Source: Oidiodendron maius Zn
Lineage: Eukaryota > Ascomycota > Leotiomycetes > Myxotrichaceae
Assembly (NCBI GenBank): GCA_000827325.1
Contig: KN832878.1
Coordinates: forward strand, 744,001-808,000
DNA length: 64,000 bases
Reading direction: 5' to 3'
The translations under genes and the position numbers were made by a program. Below are positions 31,917 to 42,861 of the stretch, piece after piece (positions within the stretch are counted from its first letter, which is position 1; every line of letters begins with the position of its first letter). Below the pieces are notes generated by a model that was not told the DNA's origin, searched no databases, and was given only the letters and a program-made list of their open reading frames with translations.

Positions 31917-34856
31917 ATGTCTCTCGTAGTTTTTAAATCAACAGTAGCCCCAGAACCCCTCCCGCCCCGACCGCATGGTGCGTCATCAACAAATCGAGAG
32001 AATGAGGCGGTGTCCATAGTGGAGATGATGCTTGTTGAGGCCCTTCGAGCAAGCGCTGCTAAAGAGGATGCTGATCACCAAGCGGCGAAGCAGGTGACTA
32101 GTCATCAGGCCGAAGGCGAGCGAGTAGAAGAATCGAAAGCCAAAATATCTTTTGTGCGAGCGACTCGAGCGCTAGAGAAAAGGCTGGCACTAGATCTGAA
32201 GGAACCAACACCCGGAGCCGGGAGAGATGACAAAGACGACGGTCACGACGATGAAGCTCTGGTTGCTCAATTTGTTCGATCATCCTTGGACATTGCTCTT
32301 CCAAGGGTCGAGGAGCGCAACGATGGAGAAGTGACACGGACACAATCAGCACTTTCTTACCATGAAGTGAATCGCAGTATTATGCTCGACGGTGCTACTG
32401 CATTGGTGACATCGTATCCATCAGCTCTTCCGCCTGCTGTTCTTCCAACCGCTGTGCGAGAAGAGCTGGAAACAAAACTAAGTAATTACCTAACGTGGGA
32501 CAAAAAGCTTTATGCCAACCTGCGCCTCGATTCAGAGTCGATTCGCCTTGTAGAGATCCGTCCGGGTTCTGCGCCTCAGATCGAGGTCGATCTTATCACA
32601 CGACCCTTAGACGACGCCAAGAACGCATACGAAGCGCTCTCATATACATGGGGATCGCCAACTCCGAAGGAGACGATTAAGGTGAATGGAGTTCAGGTCC
32701 AGATCAACCAATGGCTATTTGGTGCCCTGTCTTCGCTTCGGCTTCCCAACACCAAGCGCTGTCTCTGGGTTGATGCCATCTGCATCAATCAAGCAGACAT
32801 AGCGGAACGGTCGATTGAGATTCAGAAGATGGGTGACATATATCGTCTTGCCAAGACGGTGGTCATATTTCACGGCTGGCCATCCACAACGACGCGGGAA
32901 GGGAGCTTGATCACAGCACTTTTCAAATTTCTCACCAGATCTGATGACAACGGCACATTAAATACCGAATCTTCCCAAACGAACGGCAGCGTAGACGACC
33001 TATTCCGGAGCTGTGGTCTTGACAAAGCTCTGGTCTGCAAGGGTTTCATAGATTTCTGCTGTCGGCCGTGGTGGAGGCGAGTATGGACTATGCAAGAGTT
33101 CTACCTGGCAACAGAGGAACCGGTCTGGTACTGGGGAAGCACCGGTGTAAGCAACACCGTGCTGAAACGTGATATGCCTCTACTCATGACCGCGTCCTGG
33201 GAATTGTACGGGCAAAAGGAGGTTGAATCCTGGATACCAAAACACATCGAGGCAATGACAGGAAAACCTGTGGAACAATTTAGCGCTGAGATCCGCCGAA
33301 TATTCGATCTGATCGGGAGACGAAATAAGACCCACGGCTTCGACATCCCTAGTCGCTTGTACCGCTCACTCTCTGCTCAAGCCACGGATCCGCGTGATCT
33401 GGTCTACGGCTTGCGTGAGATCTTTGACCCGGTATTTCGTAGGGTCTTTGTGCCGGATTACTTTATGCGATTGGAGCTACTGTATGCGTGTCTTGCCGTA
33501 TTCTTGATCCAATTCGAGGGCTGGGGAGATATGCTGTGGTGGTACCCGTACCGCTTCCAGGCCAAAGGACTTCCAAGTTGGCTCCCAGACTTCACAAAGC
33601 GCGTGGTGCCGGTCGTGACAGAACTGCTACCTCGAGACCATCTCGCAACAAGCACTTTACAACTAAAACTCGTTGTGCTAAATCATGCGCTTCATGTAGA
33701 GGGGTATAAGCTTGATAAGGTAGAGGCGTTTACACCGGTCATCAACGGAGATGAGACGGACGTTCTACGAGATCTGTGGAAGTTTGACAGCAATTTTAAT
33801 CGTAACCGATCCTATATAGAGTACGGTTCGACGGAGGAGGAACAGGAAAACCCCTGGTTCAACAGCTTTCTAACCATCTGCCGTACATTAGCCTCACAAA
33901 ACGATTCTGGCATTGCTCATCCAAGACTATCCGTGCTCGGTTGGACAGCCAAGTCCGACACGGAAGGCGACCTTCCATCTACCGTGGTGGAGTGTTTACC
34001 ATGCTGGGACATACTCATGTGGCATGCCTTTAAAACCGGGAGCAAGTCCGTCGCTGAACAGTTCGACGAGGGCGACAGCACCAGGCCGGGTATGCTGGAA
34101 GACATCTTCAGCTCCAATTTGCGTGACGCGTTTCGGAAGATACTGGCCACCGATTTCATTGGTGATTGCGTCTTTGACTGGCATGCCCTCGAGCATGTTC
34201 TGGAACGCCTCGCAAGCGCGTCAACGTGGTCAGATGCGAATAGCCCGTACTGGCAGACCTTGACCGAGGCAAGATCGAGTGAACAGGATGAACGTGGAAA
34301 AGATCTTGCTACGTGTGTGAGCTCCTTCCTTGACTCGCTCCAAGCTACAAATCCAGACTCGATGGGTGATTTGTATCGATTTTACAGACTTTGCAGCCTG
34401 ATACTTCTTGACTCATCCCGTCGTACGTCCTTCGTGCGCATCCTGGACGAACTGAGATCTGCCGGAGAGCAGCTTCACGAATTGGCACTTGACTGGCGCG
34501 TACAAGCACAGGTTGATGATTTGGAGTCTAAAGATGAGATTGTAGCAGCTAGAGTGCGTCAGAATGTCGCTGTAAAAGCGCACTTCAGTGGACGGTCGCT
34601 CTTTTGGACACGGCAAGGGTTTCATGGTCTGACTACCCCGGGAACAGAGCTGTGTGAGAGGGCTGATGTTTTGCTGCTGAATGGTCTTTCATTCCCTATG
34701 CTAGTGCTGGACTTCGATCAAGAAGAGTGTAGTGGGCGGCTTGTTGGTTGTGCCATTGTCAGAGGAGTCGATTTGCTTACTAGCAAAGCAAAAACTCCTC
34801 CAAAGGTACCAGAAGGGTTTGCGTTGGGAGAGAAGCGTCTCTTTAAATTCATTTAA
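31917..34856 (+). CDS. large HET-domain protein
   Basis: Single exon, 979 residues. Residues 1-200 are a charged, low-complexity N-terminus rich in Glu, Lys and Arg. The HET domain begins near residue 238 with YEALSYTWGS, then CLWVDAICINQADIAERSIE, and continues to PWWRRVWTMQEFYLA. ATDPRDLVYGLREI follows further on. This is the common Pezizomycotina HET subtype, distinct from the neighbouring HET-D/E-like protein. About 500 C-terminal residues have no recognisable domain, although the final 90 (RSLFWTRQGFHGL... GCAIVRG) match the short beta-rich end often seen in this subfamily. Probable role: incompatibility or stress-linked cell death. The frame is intact. Confidence 0.88.
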   Translation: MSLVVFKSTVAPEPLPPRPHGASSTNRENEAVSIVEMMLVEALRASAAKEDADHQAAKQVTSHQAEGERVEESKAKISFVRATRALEKRLALDLKEPTPGAGRDDKDDGHDDEALVAQFVRSSLDIALPRVEERNDGEVTRTQSALSYHEVNRSIMLDGATALVTSYPSALPPAVLPTAVREELETKLSNYLTWDKKLYANLRLDSESIRLVEIRPGSAPQIEVDLITRPLDDAKNAYEALSYTWGSPTPKETIKVNGVQVQINQWLFGALSSLRLPNTKRCLWVDAICINQADIAERSIEIQKMGDIYRLAKTVVIFHGWPSTTTREGSLITALFKFLTRSDDNGTLNTESSQTNGSVDDLFRSCGLDKALVCKGFIDFCCRPWWRRVWTMQEFYLATEEPVWYWGSTGVSNTVLKRDMPLLMTASWELYGQKEVESWIPKHIEAMTGKPVEQFSAEIRRIFDLIGRRNKTHGFDIPSRLYRSLSAQATDPRDLVYGLREIFDPVFRRVFVPDYFMRLELLYACLAVFLIQFEGWGDMLWWYPYRFQAKGLPSWLPDFTKRVVPVVTELLPRDHLATSTLQLKLVVLNHALHVEGYKLDKVEAFTPVINGDETDVLRDLWKFDSNFNRNRSYIEYGSTEEEQENPWFNSFLTICRTLASQNDSGIAHPRLSVLGWTAKSDTEGDLPSTVVECLPCWDILMWHAFKTGSKSVAEQFDEGDSTRPGMLEDIFSSNLRDAFRKILATDFIGDCVFDWHALEHVLERLASASTWSDANSPYWQTLTEARSSEQDERGKDLATCVSSFLDSLQATNPDSMGDLYRFYRLCSLILLDSSRRTSFVRILDELRSAGEQLHELALDWRVQAQVDDLESKDEIVAARVRQNVAVKAHFSGRSLFWTRQGFHGLTTPGTELCERADVLLLNGLSFPMLVLDFDQEECSGRLVGCAIVRGVDLLTSKAKTPPKVPEGFALGEKRLFKFI

Positions 34857-35378
34857 TACAGAATTGTCTAGAATAAATTTTGTACCCTGAAAGTATTGAC
34901 TACACTAACTTTAGCTCCGTGTATGCGTTTCAAGCTCCCAAGTCTTAACCCGCTCTCCCCGTTCGGTGCAATCGATATCCTCACCATCGGGCTTTTAATA
35001 ACTAGCTCCTAGTCTTGGGTTGAGCTCTGGTCGCCATGTGCGCGCTATGGCAATACAATGCTGGCTCTGTCTGGAATGCGTCCTCTTACCAACCTTTAAA
35101 GTTTTGGGGGGATGGTTGCAGTGTTGCTGACGCGTCGCAAGCTTACATGCTGGAGAGCAAGAGGTGGAAGAGACCATTTCCCGTCCGTGATGATATGCCC
35201 GCTACCAGTTAGGACATAAAAGCATAGGGCTCGGTCGGAGGGCACGTGTTGGGTTCACTCCTTTTGAAGAGCGCGCAGCCAATGTGTTATTTTGGGCCGC
35301 AACGGGCGGTCTGGCTGCTCGCGGTCCGGTGTCATCTTCTTCGTTGAAGAGGGTGGCAGGTCGGGTATCCACTTACTT
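34857..35378. other. gene-poor spacer
   Basis: No gene seen. It leads into the foldback element and repeat zone. Confidence 0.35.
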
Positions 35379-35571
35379 CAGGGCCGGTTGACGTCTACTT
35401 ACTTGAGCTCAAGTGGACATTAGAGTAAGTATCGATCATATATAAGTAAAGCCTTTTAATTATCATATATGTATTCTCAATGTATTCTAAATGTATTAAA
35501 AAGTTTTACTTATATATGATCGATACTTACTCTGATGTCCACTTGAGCTCAAGTGGACGTCCACGGCCCTG
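35379..35571. mobile_element. foldback/MITE-like element with about 80-bp inverted arms
   Basis: The outer ends are CAGGGCCG and CGGCCCTG. The left arm (ACTTGAGCTCAAGTGGACAT, then AGAGTAAGTATCGATCATAT onward) and the reverse complement of the right arm agree over about 80 bp apart from a few changes and one short indel near the end. Only a short AT-rich loop (about 35459-35500) separates the arms. There is no coding capacity. No clear target-site duplication is visible (TT to the left, AA to the right). The right end runs directly into the minisatellite. Confidence 0.75.
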
Positions 35572-35752
35572 AAAGAAAGGGAATCCGCACGTCCATGAAA
35601 GAAAGGGCATCCACTGGCCATGAGAGAAAGGGCATCCACTGGCCCTGGAAGAAAGGGCATCCACCGGCCATGAGAGAAAGGGCATCCACTGGCCCTGAAA
35701 GAAAGGGCATCCGCACATCCATGAAAGAAAGGGCATCCACTGGCCCTGAAAG
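35565..35752 (+). repeat. 25-26-bp minisatellite, seven copies plus a partial
   Basis: Unit consensus is GGCCMTGARAGAAAGGGCAT followed by CCACT. Copies 1 and 6 are 26 bp, ending CCGCAC, and are each followed by an RTCCATG-type copy, so a 51-bp dimer appears at both ends of the array. The first copy overlaps the terminus of the foldback element. The array is open in a plus frame (35553-35786), but I do not regard that as a gene. Confidence 0.9.
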
Positions 35753-35930
35753 TGCCTTGTTCAATGCAGAAGATTACATCACGTGATATATAAGCGCCAG
35801 TCCCATTGGTCAGGTTTTAGTACCCCTCACCAATGCGGTGCAGAAAAAGATGGAATTCGAGTTTAGAGGGCCTCGCTTGTCCAACCCCTTTCCAAAGGAT
35901 GGTGATTCGTGGGGCTCTGGCTTCATGTGG

Positions 35931-35960
35931 CTCTGGCCTGCTCTGGCCTGCTCTGGCTTG
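35931..35960 (+). repeat. 10-bp tandem repeat, three copies
   Basis: CTCTGGCCTG, CTCTGGCCTG, CTCTGGCTTG in tandem, with a looser copy just before and after. Confidence 0.7.
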
Positions 35961-36075
35961 CACTGGCTTCCTTTAGTTCCTGTAGTTCCTATCAATGAGA
36001 GTGACATCATCAAACTGGCACCACTTGTTTCGAGTCTGTCGGGAATCGGGGCTGGCCGAGAGCAAGAGAAACACC

Positions 36076-36121
36076 GAAGCCAGATCCTCACGAAGCATGA
36101 AGACAGACCCTCACGAAGCAC
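36076..36121 (+). repeat. 23-bp direct repeat, two copies plus a degenerate third
   Basis: Two adjacent 23-bp copies share GAAG.CAGA.CCTCACGAAG (dots are the differences). A third, more diverged copy follows. Confidence 0.65.
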
Positions 36122-37036
36122 GACGCCAGAACTTCAGCAGGCCAGTAGCTCAGCAGGCCAGGAGCTGACAAATTGTGGGCAGTCTAATAACACGTGCTTT
36201 AATCCAAAGTCACGTGTAGTCTGTGAATAAGGTCTCCGGAGGTCCTTAGGCAAGCATTTTATTTTACGTGGAATGCCCGGAACCAGGAATATAAGCTAGC
36301 CATAATGGAACTAGTTCGCCGAAATGTGAGGCCAAAACATAAATCATTACAGTACTGTAATGTTGGGACCTGACATATAGGAACCAGTGACCTTCCCGTG
36401 ACTCCCCATTTAAGTCACCTGACACTATATTAGTTATCTTTAGATATAATAAGAGCAAAAGTAAAGGAGGGCTTAGTATAATATAACAACCTTAATGTAG
36501 GTAGGCCTAATAGTAGGGTTACAGATAAGAAGTGCTGTATTGAGATATAAATACTAAGCTGAAGAGAGAAGAAGAAGGAGACTCAAGCCTAGAGGAGGAC
36601 TTGAATATAAAATACCGCAGCAAGGTTAACCTTAATCTGTAACTGCAGCCTGATGCTGGTTGCGGCCAAAGCATGCTGGTTCATGGGGCGGGGTGATGGG
36701 CAGGCAATGGAATCAATATCGAGATTGTTCCTTGACTTGGATATTTCCAAGTCCTTTGTGGGCTAAATACTGTTCTTGAAAGTGCTATCACGACGAAGTT
36801 GACAAAATGGACTGACTTGTTGCAATGGCGTCATTGTGCCGTTAGGTCTTGAGATCCTGCCGAGTACCTAATCAGGCTCAACGTTGCAGGTGCTAAAATG
36901 CCGCCAAACCATTTCTACCTTCACTTAATTAACTACTATCTCCACGAGAATTGTTATCAACTTCAGAGTTCAAATATCGATGATATTATTTCAATTACCG
37001 TTTTACTATCATTGATTAACTCCTACATGCGAAGTT
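36122..37036. other. AT-rich gene-poor stretch and peptidase promoter
   Basis: From about 36350 to 36660 the sequence is CpG-poor and rich in TA, AAG and GAG, unlike the genes around it. It looks like an eroded repeat. The last 300 bp before 37037 probably hold the promoter of the S58 peptidase gene. Confidence 0.35.
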
Positions 37037-38284
37037 ATGCCTCCTACCGGTAAAAGACACTCCCCGCCATCTCCGGCCGGGCGTATGCGAATTCGCGATC
37101 TTCTGCCCGGACTGAAACTTGGCCGCCACCCACCAGGTTCTCTAAACTCCTTGACGGACGTCCCCGGTGTCTTGGTACATACAATGTCCATTGTCTTACC
37201 GAAGACTGCTTCCCACCATAGGGTCAACACCGGCGTCACGTCCATCTTACCACACCGGGATTTCGTCAATCAAGGCTGTTATGCTGGCGTCTTCCGCTTT
37301 AATGGCTGTGGGGAGATGACTGGGAGCCACTGGATTGATGAGACTGGTCTACTAAACTCTCCTATCATTCTTACTAACAGTTACTCAGTAGGGGCTGCGT
37401 ATACTGGCATCTATCAATACTGCAAGTCCCAGCTTACGGTCAAGGACGGCCCCGAGAGAGGGCTGTGCAATGGTTTCATACTTCCAGTGGTCGCTGAGAC
37501 ATATGACGGTTATCTATCTGATATTGGTGCCATGGCGGTGACACCTGAGCACGTCGTCCAAAGCATTGAGTCGGCTTCAGATAGACAGGTGCCTGAAGGA
37601 AATACGGGCGGTGGTACAGGAACGATCTGCCAAGGGTTCAAAGGCGGAACTGGATCATCGAGCCGCGTTATCGACGGATTGCTGCTTGGAGCCGCCGAGG
37701 GAAACCAACTGGTTAAGTACTCAGTTGCTGCTTTGGTGCAAACCAATTTCGGCACCAGTCGCGATTTGAGGATTGGAGGTGTTCCTATTGGGCAACTAAT
37801 GGATCAGGAGGATTCAGCAGAACGTACCCAACCCTCCGTCTCCAGTCCTCCGTTAACGAGTAACATGACAGGGACGAGACATGAAGGGGAGGGTGTCAAG
37901 GATGGTAGCATAATTGTCATTCTTGCTACTGACGTGCCTCTACATCCATTACAGCTGCAGCGGCTGGCGAAGCGAGCCACAGTTGGATTAAGTCGTGTTG
38001 GTGGGTGGGGGAGCAATAGCTCAGGGGATATCTTTCTCGCCTTCTCAACTGCCAACCATGTGCCGAGAGATCCGGAATTCAATTGGAAGCCGACTGTTGG
38101 GCAAAGCGTCCAAGTCGTGCAAGATGTTACCACCAACGCGATCTTTGAAGCCGCTGCAGATGCAACTGAGGAAGCTATTTATAATGCACTTTGTTGTGCA
38201 GAAGATATGAGAGGACCTGCAGGGAGGATGGTGAAGGCTTTAGACCTAGAGCGAGTTAAGAAAATTATGGAGAAATATCTTTAA
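37037..38284 (+). CDS. peptidase family S58 (DmpA/BapA-type aminopeptidase)
   Basis: Single exon, 415 residues. The protein follows the DmpA/P1 family from end to end: [12 protein letters not shown].. (start of the mature fold), [12 protein letters not shown], the conserved block with [20 protein letters not shown], and the [16 protein letters not shown] region. The later [14 protein letters not shown] block carries the Gly-Ser at which family members cut themselves to expose the catalytic N-terminal Ser. Known members are N-terminal-nucleophile hydrolases acting on N-terminal residues of peptides or beta-peptides. No signal peptide is seen. It has no obvious functional link to its neighbours. 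The 16-residue Pro/Ser-rich N-terminal extension before MRIRD may be spurious, since Met 17 is an alternative start. Confidence 0.88.
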   Translation: MPPTGKRHSPPSPAGRMRIRDLLPGLKLGRHPPGSLNSLTDVPGVLVHTMSIVLPKTASHHRVNTGVTSILPHRDFVNQGCYAGVFRFNGCGEMTGSHWIDETGLLNSPIILTNSYSVGAAYTGIYQYCKSQLTVKDGPERGLCNGFILPVVAETYDGYLSDIGAMAVTPEHVVQSIESASDRQVPEGNTGGGTGTICQGFKGGTGSSSRVIDGLLLGAAEGNQLVKYSVAALVQTNFGTSRDLRIGGVPIGQLMDQEDSAERTQPSVSSPPLTSNMTGTRHEGEGVKDGSIIVILATDVPLHPLQLQRLAKRATVGLSRVGGWGSNSSGDIFLAFSTANHVPRDPEFNWKPTVGQSVQVVQDVTTNAIFEAAADATEEAIYNALCCAEDMRGPAGRMVKALDLERVKKIMEKYL

Positions 38285-38407
38285 CCTGAGAAAATACTTC
38301 CGCGTATAGCGAGCCAATGAGGCTACAAATACACATTTTCTTTTGCGCATGCCTCCAGGCTTGAGGCTAACGACTTGTGGCGCCATTTTGTATCCCTTTT
38401 TAACGGA

Positions 38408-40232
38408 TCAAAAAGTAAGTCCAAGAACCTCATCTAACGTATTGACATCAGCTGACGCCCATGATTCGTCGTAGTTATAATCAAGGCTATCACTAGGATC
38501 GTGATACCAAGAATAGGAATCTTTCTCATGTTGCACTGAGCCATCTGCCAGTGTCACATTAGAGTGACTTGCGCCAGGCTCATCTATAATTCTTTCATTT
38601 GATGCGGTGCGGATTTCATGTTCGTCAATCGAGTCGATGACGTCGGCCATCTCATAGTCCTCATCCCCAGCTCTCTGAGAATAGCTCGCCATATTTGGAG
38701 ACAGGGTGGATGGTTCACCCAACTGCTCGGAGCGCTCTTTAGTTTGCCCTGAATCTCGGCTGTGCTGGCTGATTAACTCTGGTGCTTTACTGAGCAGTGA
38801 AGTCTTTGGCGATGTAGCCTCAGGATCATGTACAGTCGATACCGCGGAGACCCCGTTACTTGCTTGGCTAACTATATTCTTGTTAGAATTATTTCAATTA
38901 ATATAGCATTGTCCAGAAATAATATCCTGATGTTCTTACGGATAGCGGTACGGGGACGTTTGTTGTGGCTGTCGAGGCTCGCTGGAGGTGCTCGTTTCCG
39001 TTGGAGCTTAAGCATGGCTCCAGAGGATAATGGAAAAGCGCCGTTACCTCCCATGTATTGATCCTGTCTGTAAGTATCTGCGGATCTATTTATATTAGTG
39101 TTAGTATTGCCAACTGTGGATTGTAACATATTCCCTAAGCACGACACCGTCGGTTCGCGGGATGAAAGCTGCCCTTGGAGCGTTCTGAGGAGTGCCGCAC
39201 CACTCTCTGAGCAGTTTAATATTGCATACTTCTCGCAGCGCCATTTATATCCTATGTGAAGACTTAAAATGCGTTTGATGGTGATAACAGCCTTGTCAAG
39301 TTCCCTTGCGCGATTCAATACGGCTCTGCCGGCTTCTGTTTTCTGGAGGAGAGCATGCAGCGCCTCGACCTTTCTCCTAGAAAACCGTTTCTCCCAACTA
39401 TCCCGCGAAAAATGTTAGCTAATGATGTCTTAGTGATTCTTTGTCGAACCAAGTCTCGAAGTAAGACTTACATATCCTGTGAGCGTGATCCTAGCAAGAG
39501 GTTGATCCCAGGAGAAATTAGTTCCTCCGCGAAATAATATGCCAATGCCCCACGAATTTCCTCAATCACTTCTTTTCGAGATTTCCGCCACTGATCCCCA
39601 AGCAGCTTGTTGCCCATTATCGTTGGCCGATAGCCTTTTTCCCGGGGCCCGTGATAGGATTCGCCGAGGTCATGTCGCAGAGATACTAGTAAAACTGCGG
39701 CGACTCTATCGATCGCGACGGACATGTGTTGTTCCTTCCGAAGATTTGACCGCAGGGCAATTAGTTTACACCCTGGATTGTCGAACTCGCAATCCCTTGC
39801 TATAGGAAGTTCTGACGTCGAGCTTGAAACTCCTGACCAAATCCAGGGGAGACTTTTGGCATTTATGATCGCATTGTAGGCGCGATTCACAAAATGATCT
39901 GCAGTAGTCGTGGGTTTCCTCCCCACCGATAAATGCCCATTTGGTAGACTAGCGTAAGGGCTTCCACAGTCTGTCTGTAACTCAGCAGCAACAGAATTGG
40001 ATCGGTTCATTTCGACAACACCATCCTCAGCATATCTGCTAGAGTCGTCATTGTAGGGGCTTTGGGCTGAATTCGAATCTGGTGTGAACTGAGAGCTACT
40101 GTCGGACACTGTCTGGTTTGGAGCGTCGACTCCATGGTCCACGCAGAGTAAAGTCGATTTGTGGGATAGTGTCTGTATACTTGCGAGGTTTGGCGGATCG
40201 GTATCCCTTGCGTCCCTCCTCTGCGAGTTCAC
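38408..40232 (-). CDS. protein of unknown function, possible nuclear factor
   Basis: Three exons fit: 40232-39472, 39397-38940, and a last exon from about 38870 to 38408, giving roughly 560 residues. I do not recognise a family. The N-terminal 130 residues are Ser/Asn/Asp-rich and look disordered. A folded, mostly helical core follows (HFVNRAYNAIINAKSLPWIW, then KLLGDQWRKSRKEVIEEIRG and LAYYFAEELISPG). A helical stretch around LNRARELDKAVITIKRILSL comes after the first intron. A basic patch (KLQRKRAPP...HNKRPRT) could be a nuclear localisation signal. The tail is acidic (DEDYEMADVIDSIDEHE). Basic patch plus acidic disordered ends suggests a transcription-related protein, but that is inference. 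The last acceptor is the weakest join. Confidence 0.6.
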
Positions 40233-41184
40233 TGAGACATTTGTTTGGTTCCGATCCGTGAGAGCAAGGAGTTGCGCCTTATTACATCGGCTAAGAAAGT
40301 TGCGGAGAATACAAAACGTTTCCTGAGTTGGTCAATTGGTTGATCAATGCCGTTTGGGTGTAGAGGGAAAGCGAAGAAATAGACATATGAGAAGAAGAAG
40401 GTTAGAATAGGACACGGGAAACAGCACCCAAAAAAGGGATAATATTACTCTATCGCGAAAGACTTCGGCAGGGTCTGCATGGTCTATACAGTTGAGGTGG
40501 CAAGTACTGTGACATGTGCACGTGCATTGTCCATATGCCATGGCATTGGGGGGAATCAACCAATTGCAAAGTAATAGCGAGATGGTAAACGGAATGCGAG
40601 GAGGCGGCGTTAATATGCGTCTAATATGTCTATCTAGGATCAGAAAATAAGTGTCTGGGGTGGTGACGAAATAGATGAATGAGAATGCCGACTCGGCATT
40701 GTGGGACGAGAAGTTACTGTACGCTAAGTAAGCGAGTGATTAAGATTTTGGATGTGCGTTAGAGGATAATATGGGTTAAAATCGACCGATTAGTTGAAAG
40801 CAACGACCCGGCGCCTGTGTAGTGTATTTGAGGAACCTACAAACAGTGTAAGGTCATTATTTGGTTTAACCAGGGCAACTCTGTCATTTCGTGGTCATTG
40901 AAACCCTACTGGGAAGAGTTGCCCGCCCCACTTTCTCTTAGTCGTGTCTTGAACAGCATCTGTCCCACAGTAGAGATAGCTAATAAAATTATCGGCATTT
41001 GAGTCACCTGGTAAGTACCTAGTTACGGTGTGCGTATACTGTGCAGCAGCGGTAGAGAGGAACCACAAATACGATGGTATCCGCACCTGTCTTTCCTGTA
41101 TCAACACCGTTCTTGTTACTCTTATCATACACTGCCTTTATCTGGTGATATTATCTTTCTCTTCGACATTCATCGGTTTCAGTC
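40233..41184. promoter_or_regulatory. divergent promoter region, unknown gene / aminotransferase
   Basis: 952 bp between two starts on opposite strands. No gene or clear motif seen. Confidence 0.35.
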
Positions 41185-42861
41185 ATGATTGACGAAGTCA
41201 TAGCTACTGCCTCAACGTTTGAATCTCAGGCGAAGGCAAACGATAGCAAAATCTTTCTAGGTCATAAAACGAGCGCTGTATTTCATCGAGATCTCCGCTA
41301 TGAGCCCTTCAAAATTGCATCGGCTTCGGGAATTTATTTTCACTTCACAAATGGCCAGAAAGTCGTCGACGCAACCGGGGGAGCAGCAGTATCTTGCATT
41401 GGCCATGGAGATCCACGTGTCAGAGACGCGATTTCTGCGCAGTTTGATGCCCTCGATTATTGCCACTCAATGTTCTTTTCCTGCCCCAGCAGTGAAGAAC
41501 TATGCCAAGCCCTGATTGATACTACCAATGGACAAATGGCAAAAGCATATATAGTTTGCTCTGGTGTGCCCTCCTCCGCAGCAAGAAAATTCGCTCCCAG
41601 AATTAACCAATGCTGCTGACAGGTTCGGAGGCGATGGAGGCAGCCATGAAACTTTGTCGCCAATACTTCATGGAACTTCCAACAGCCCAACCCCAGCGAA
41701 CTCGTTTTATTGCCCGTAAGCAATCCTACCATGGGACTACCATAGGAGCCTTGTCGATGGGAGGCCATGTTGGACGAAGGGAAATGTATGAGCCGATCTT
41801 GTCACCAAACATTTCACATGTATCGCCGTGCAATGCGTATAGAGGCAAGCTCAGCGATGAAAGTACATCAGCATACGTTGGAAGGTTAGCAAAGGAGCTG
41901 GATGATGAGTTCCAGCGTGTTGGGCCCGATACAGTGTGCGCGTTTGTTGCTGAACCAGTGGTTGGCGCAGTATGAGAATCTGATATCATTCATAATTGGT
42001 CTGAAACTAATTAGTCTGCAGGCGCTCGGATGTACTCCAGCTGTGGAGGGTTATTTTAAAGCCATTAAATATGTCTGTGACAAATATGGTGCTCTTTTAG
42101 TGATGGACGAGGTCATGTGTGGAATGGGCCGAACAGGCACGATGCATGCCTGGGAGCAAGAAGGAGTCGTACCCGATATCCAAACCATAGGTAAAGGACT
42201 TGGAGGAGGCTACGCTCCTGTTGCGGGCTTACTAGCAGGCCACCGTGTTATCAATACATTACGAGAAGGAAGCGGGTAAGCAGTGGACTACCTGGATAAT
42301 GTGGAGAAGTGTATTGACCCCTTTAGTCGCTTTTCTCATGGCCAAACATATCAAGCACACCCAGTCTCCTGTGCGGCAGCTCTTCAGGTTCAGCAAATTA
42401 TACAACAAGAGGGGCTTTTGGATAATGTTACGAATATGGGGCGATATTTGGAACGTTGTCTTAAGCAAAGATTGGGAAATCATCGCTATGTCGGTGATAT
42501 TCGGGGCCGTGGCCTCTTCTGGGGTGTAGGAAAACCAATCTTTACTTCTCCATTTACACGCTTGTAGTATCTTCATGTCTAACTTCGTTTACAGATCGAA
42601 TTTGTTAAAGATAAGGTCACGAAAGCCCCCTTTGATCGAAAACTCGATATTTGCATGGCTATTCATAACAGGGGTCTAAGTTTAAGTTCAAACAAAGGCA
42701 TACTTGTCTACCCAGGGAACGGGACTGCTGATGGCGTGCTTGGTGATCATATTCTCATTGCGCCAGCCTATACGGTGACTAGAGAGCAAATAAACCTAAT
42801 AGTCGACCTTACAGTGACAGCAATTGAAGCCACATTTGCGGATTTGGCCTGTCATCTGTGA
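41185..42861 (+). CDS. class III PLP-dependent aminotransferase
   Basis: Fold-type I pyridoxal-phosphate enzyme moving an amino group between an omega-amine or amino acid and an oxo acid. Five exons, 41185-41563, 41623-41969, 42022-42275, 42327-42525 and 42595-42861, close in frame to 481 residues. Visible landmarks: VDATGGAAVSCIGHGDPRV (N-terminal block), IVCSG-SEAMEAAMKL across the first intron, and the QSYHGTT motif. The LLVMDEVMCGMGRTG motif carries the Asp that contacts the PLP ring nitrogen. The catalytic Lys is in TIGKGLGGGYAPVAG. HGQTYQAHPVSCAAAL and GDIRGRGLFWG follow. All key residues are present. Fungal relatives sit both in amino-acid catabolism and in secondary metabolism. Substrate unknown. 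Confidence 0.9.

Noticed and set aside
35553-35786. Open plus-strand frame across the 25-bp minisatellite (repeat protein with ERKGIH-type units)
   Set aside because: The frame is open only because the repeat unit lacks stops; frames open on the opposite strand as well. No promoter or splice evidence supports a gene.
36350-36660. Possible solo LTR in the AT-rich stretch (begins near TGTTGGG, has a TATA-like segment)
   Set aside because: I could not find matching ends, a target-site duplication or any internal element parts, so it stays an unassigned eroded repeat.
42270-42330. Apparent stop inside the aminotransferase
   Set aside because: It lies in a 51-nt intron (42276-42326); splicing gives the conserved FSHGQTYQAHP sequence.
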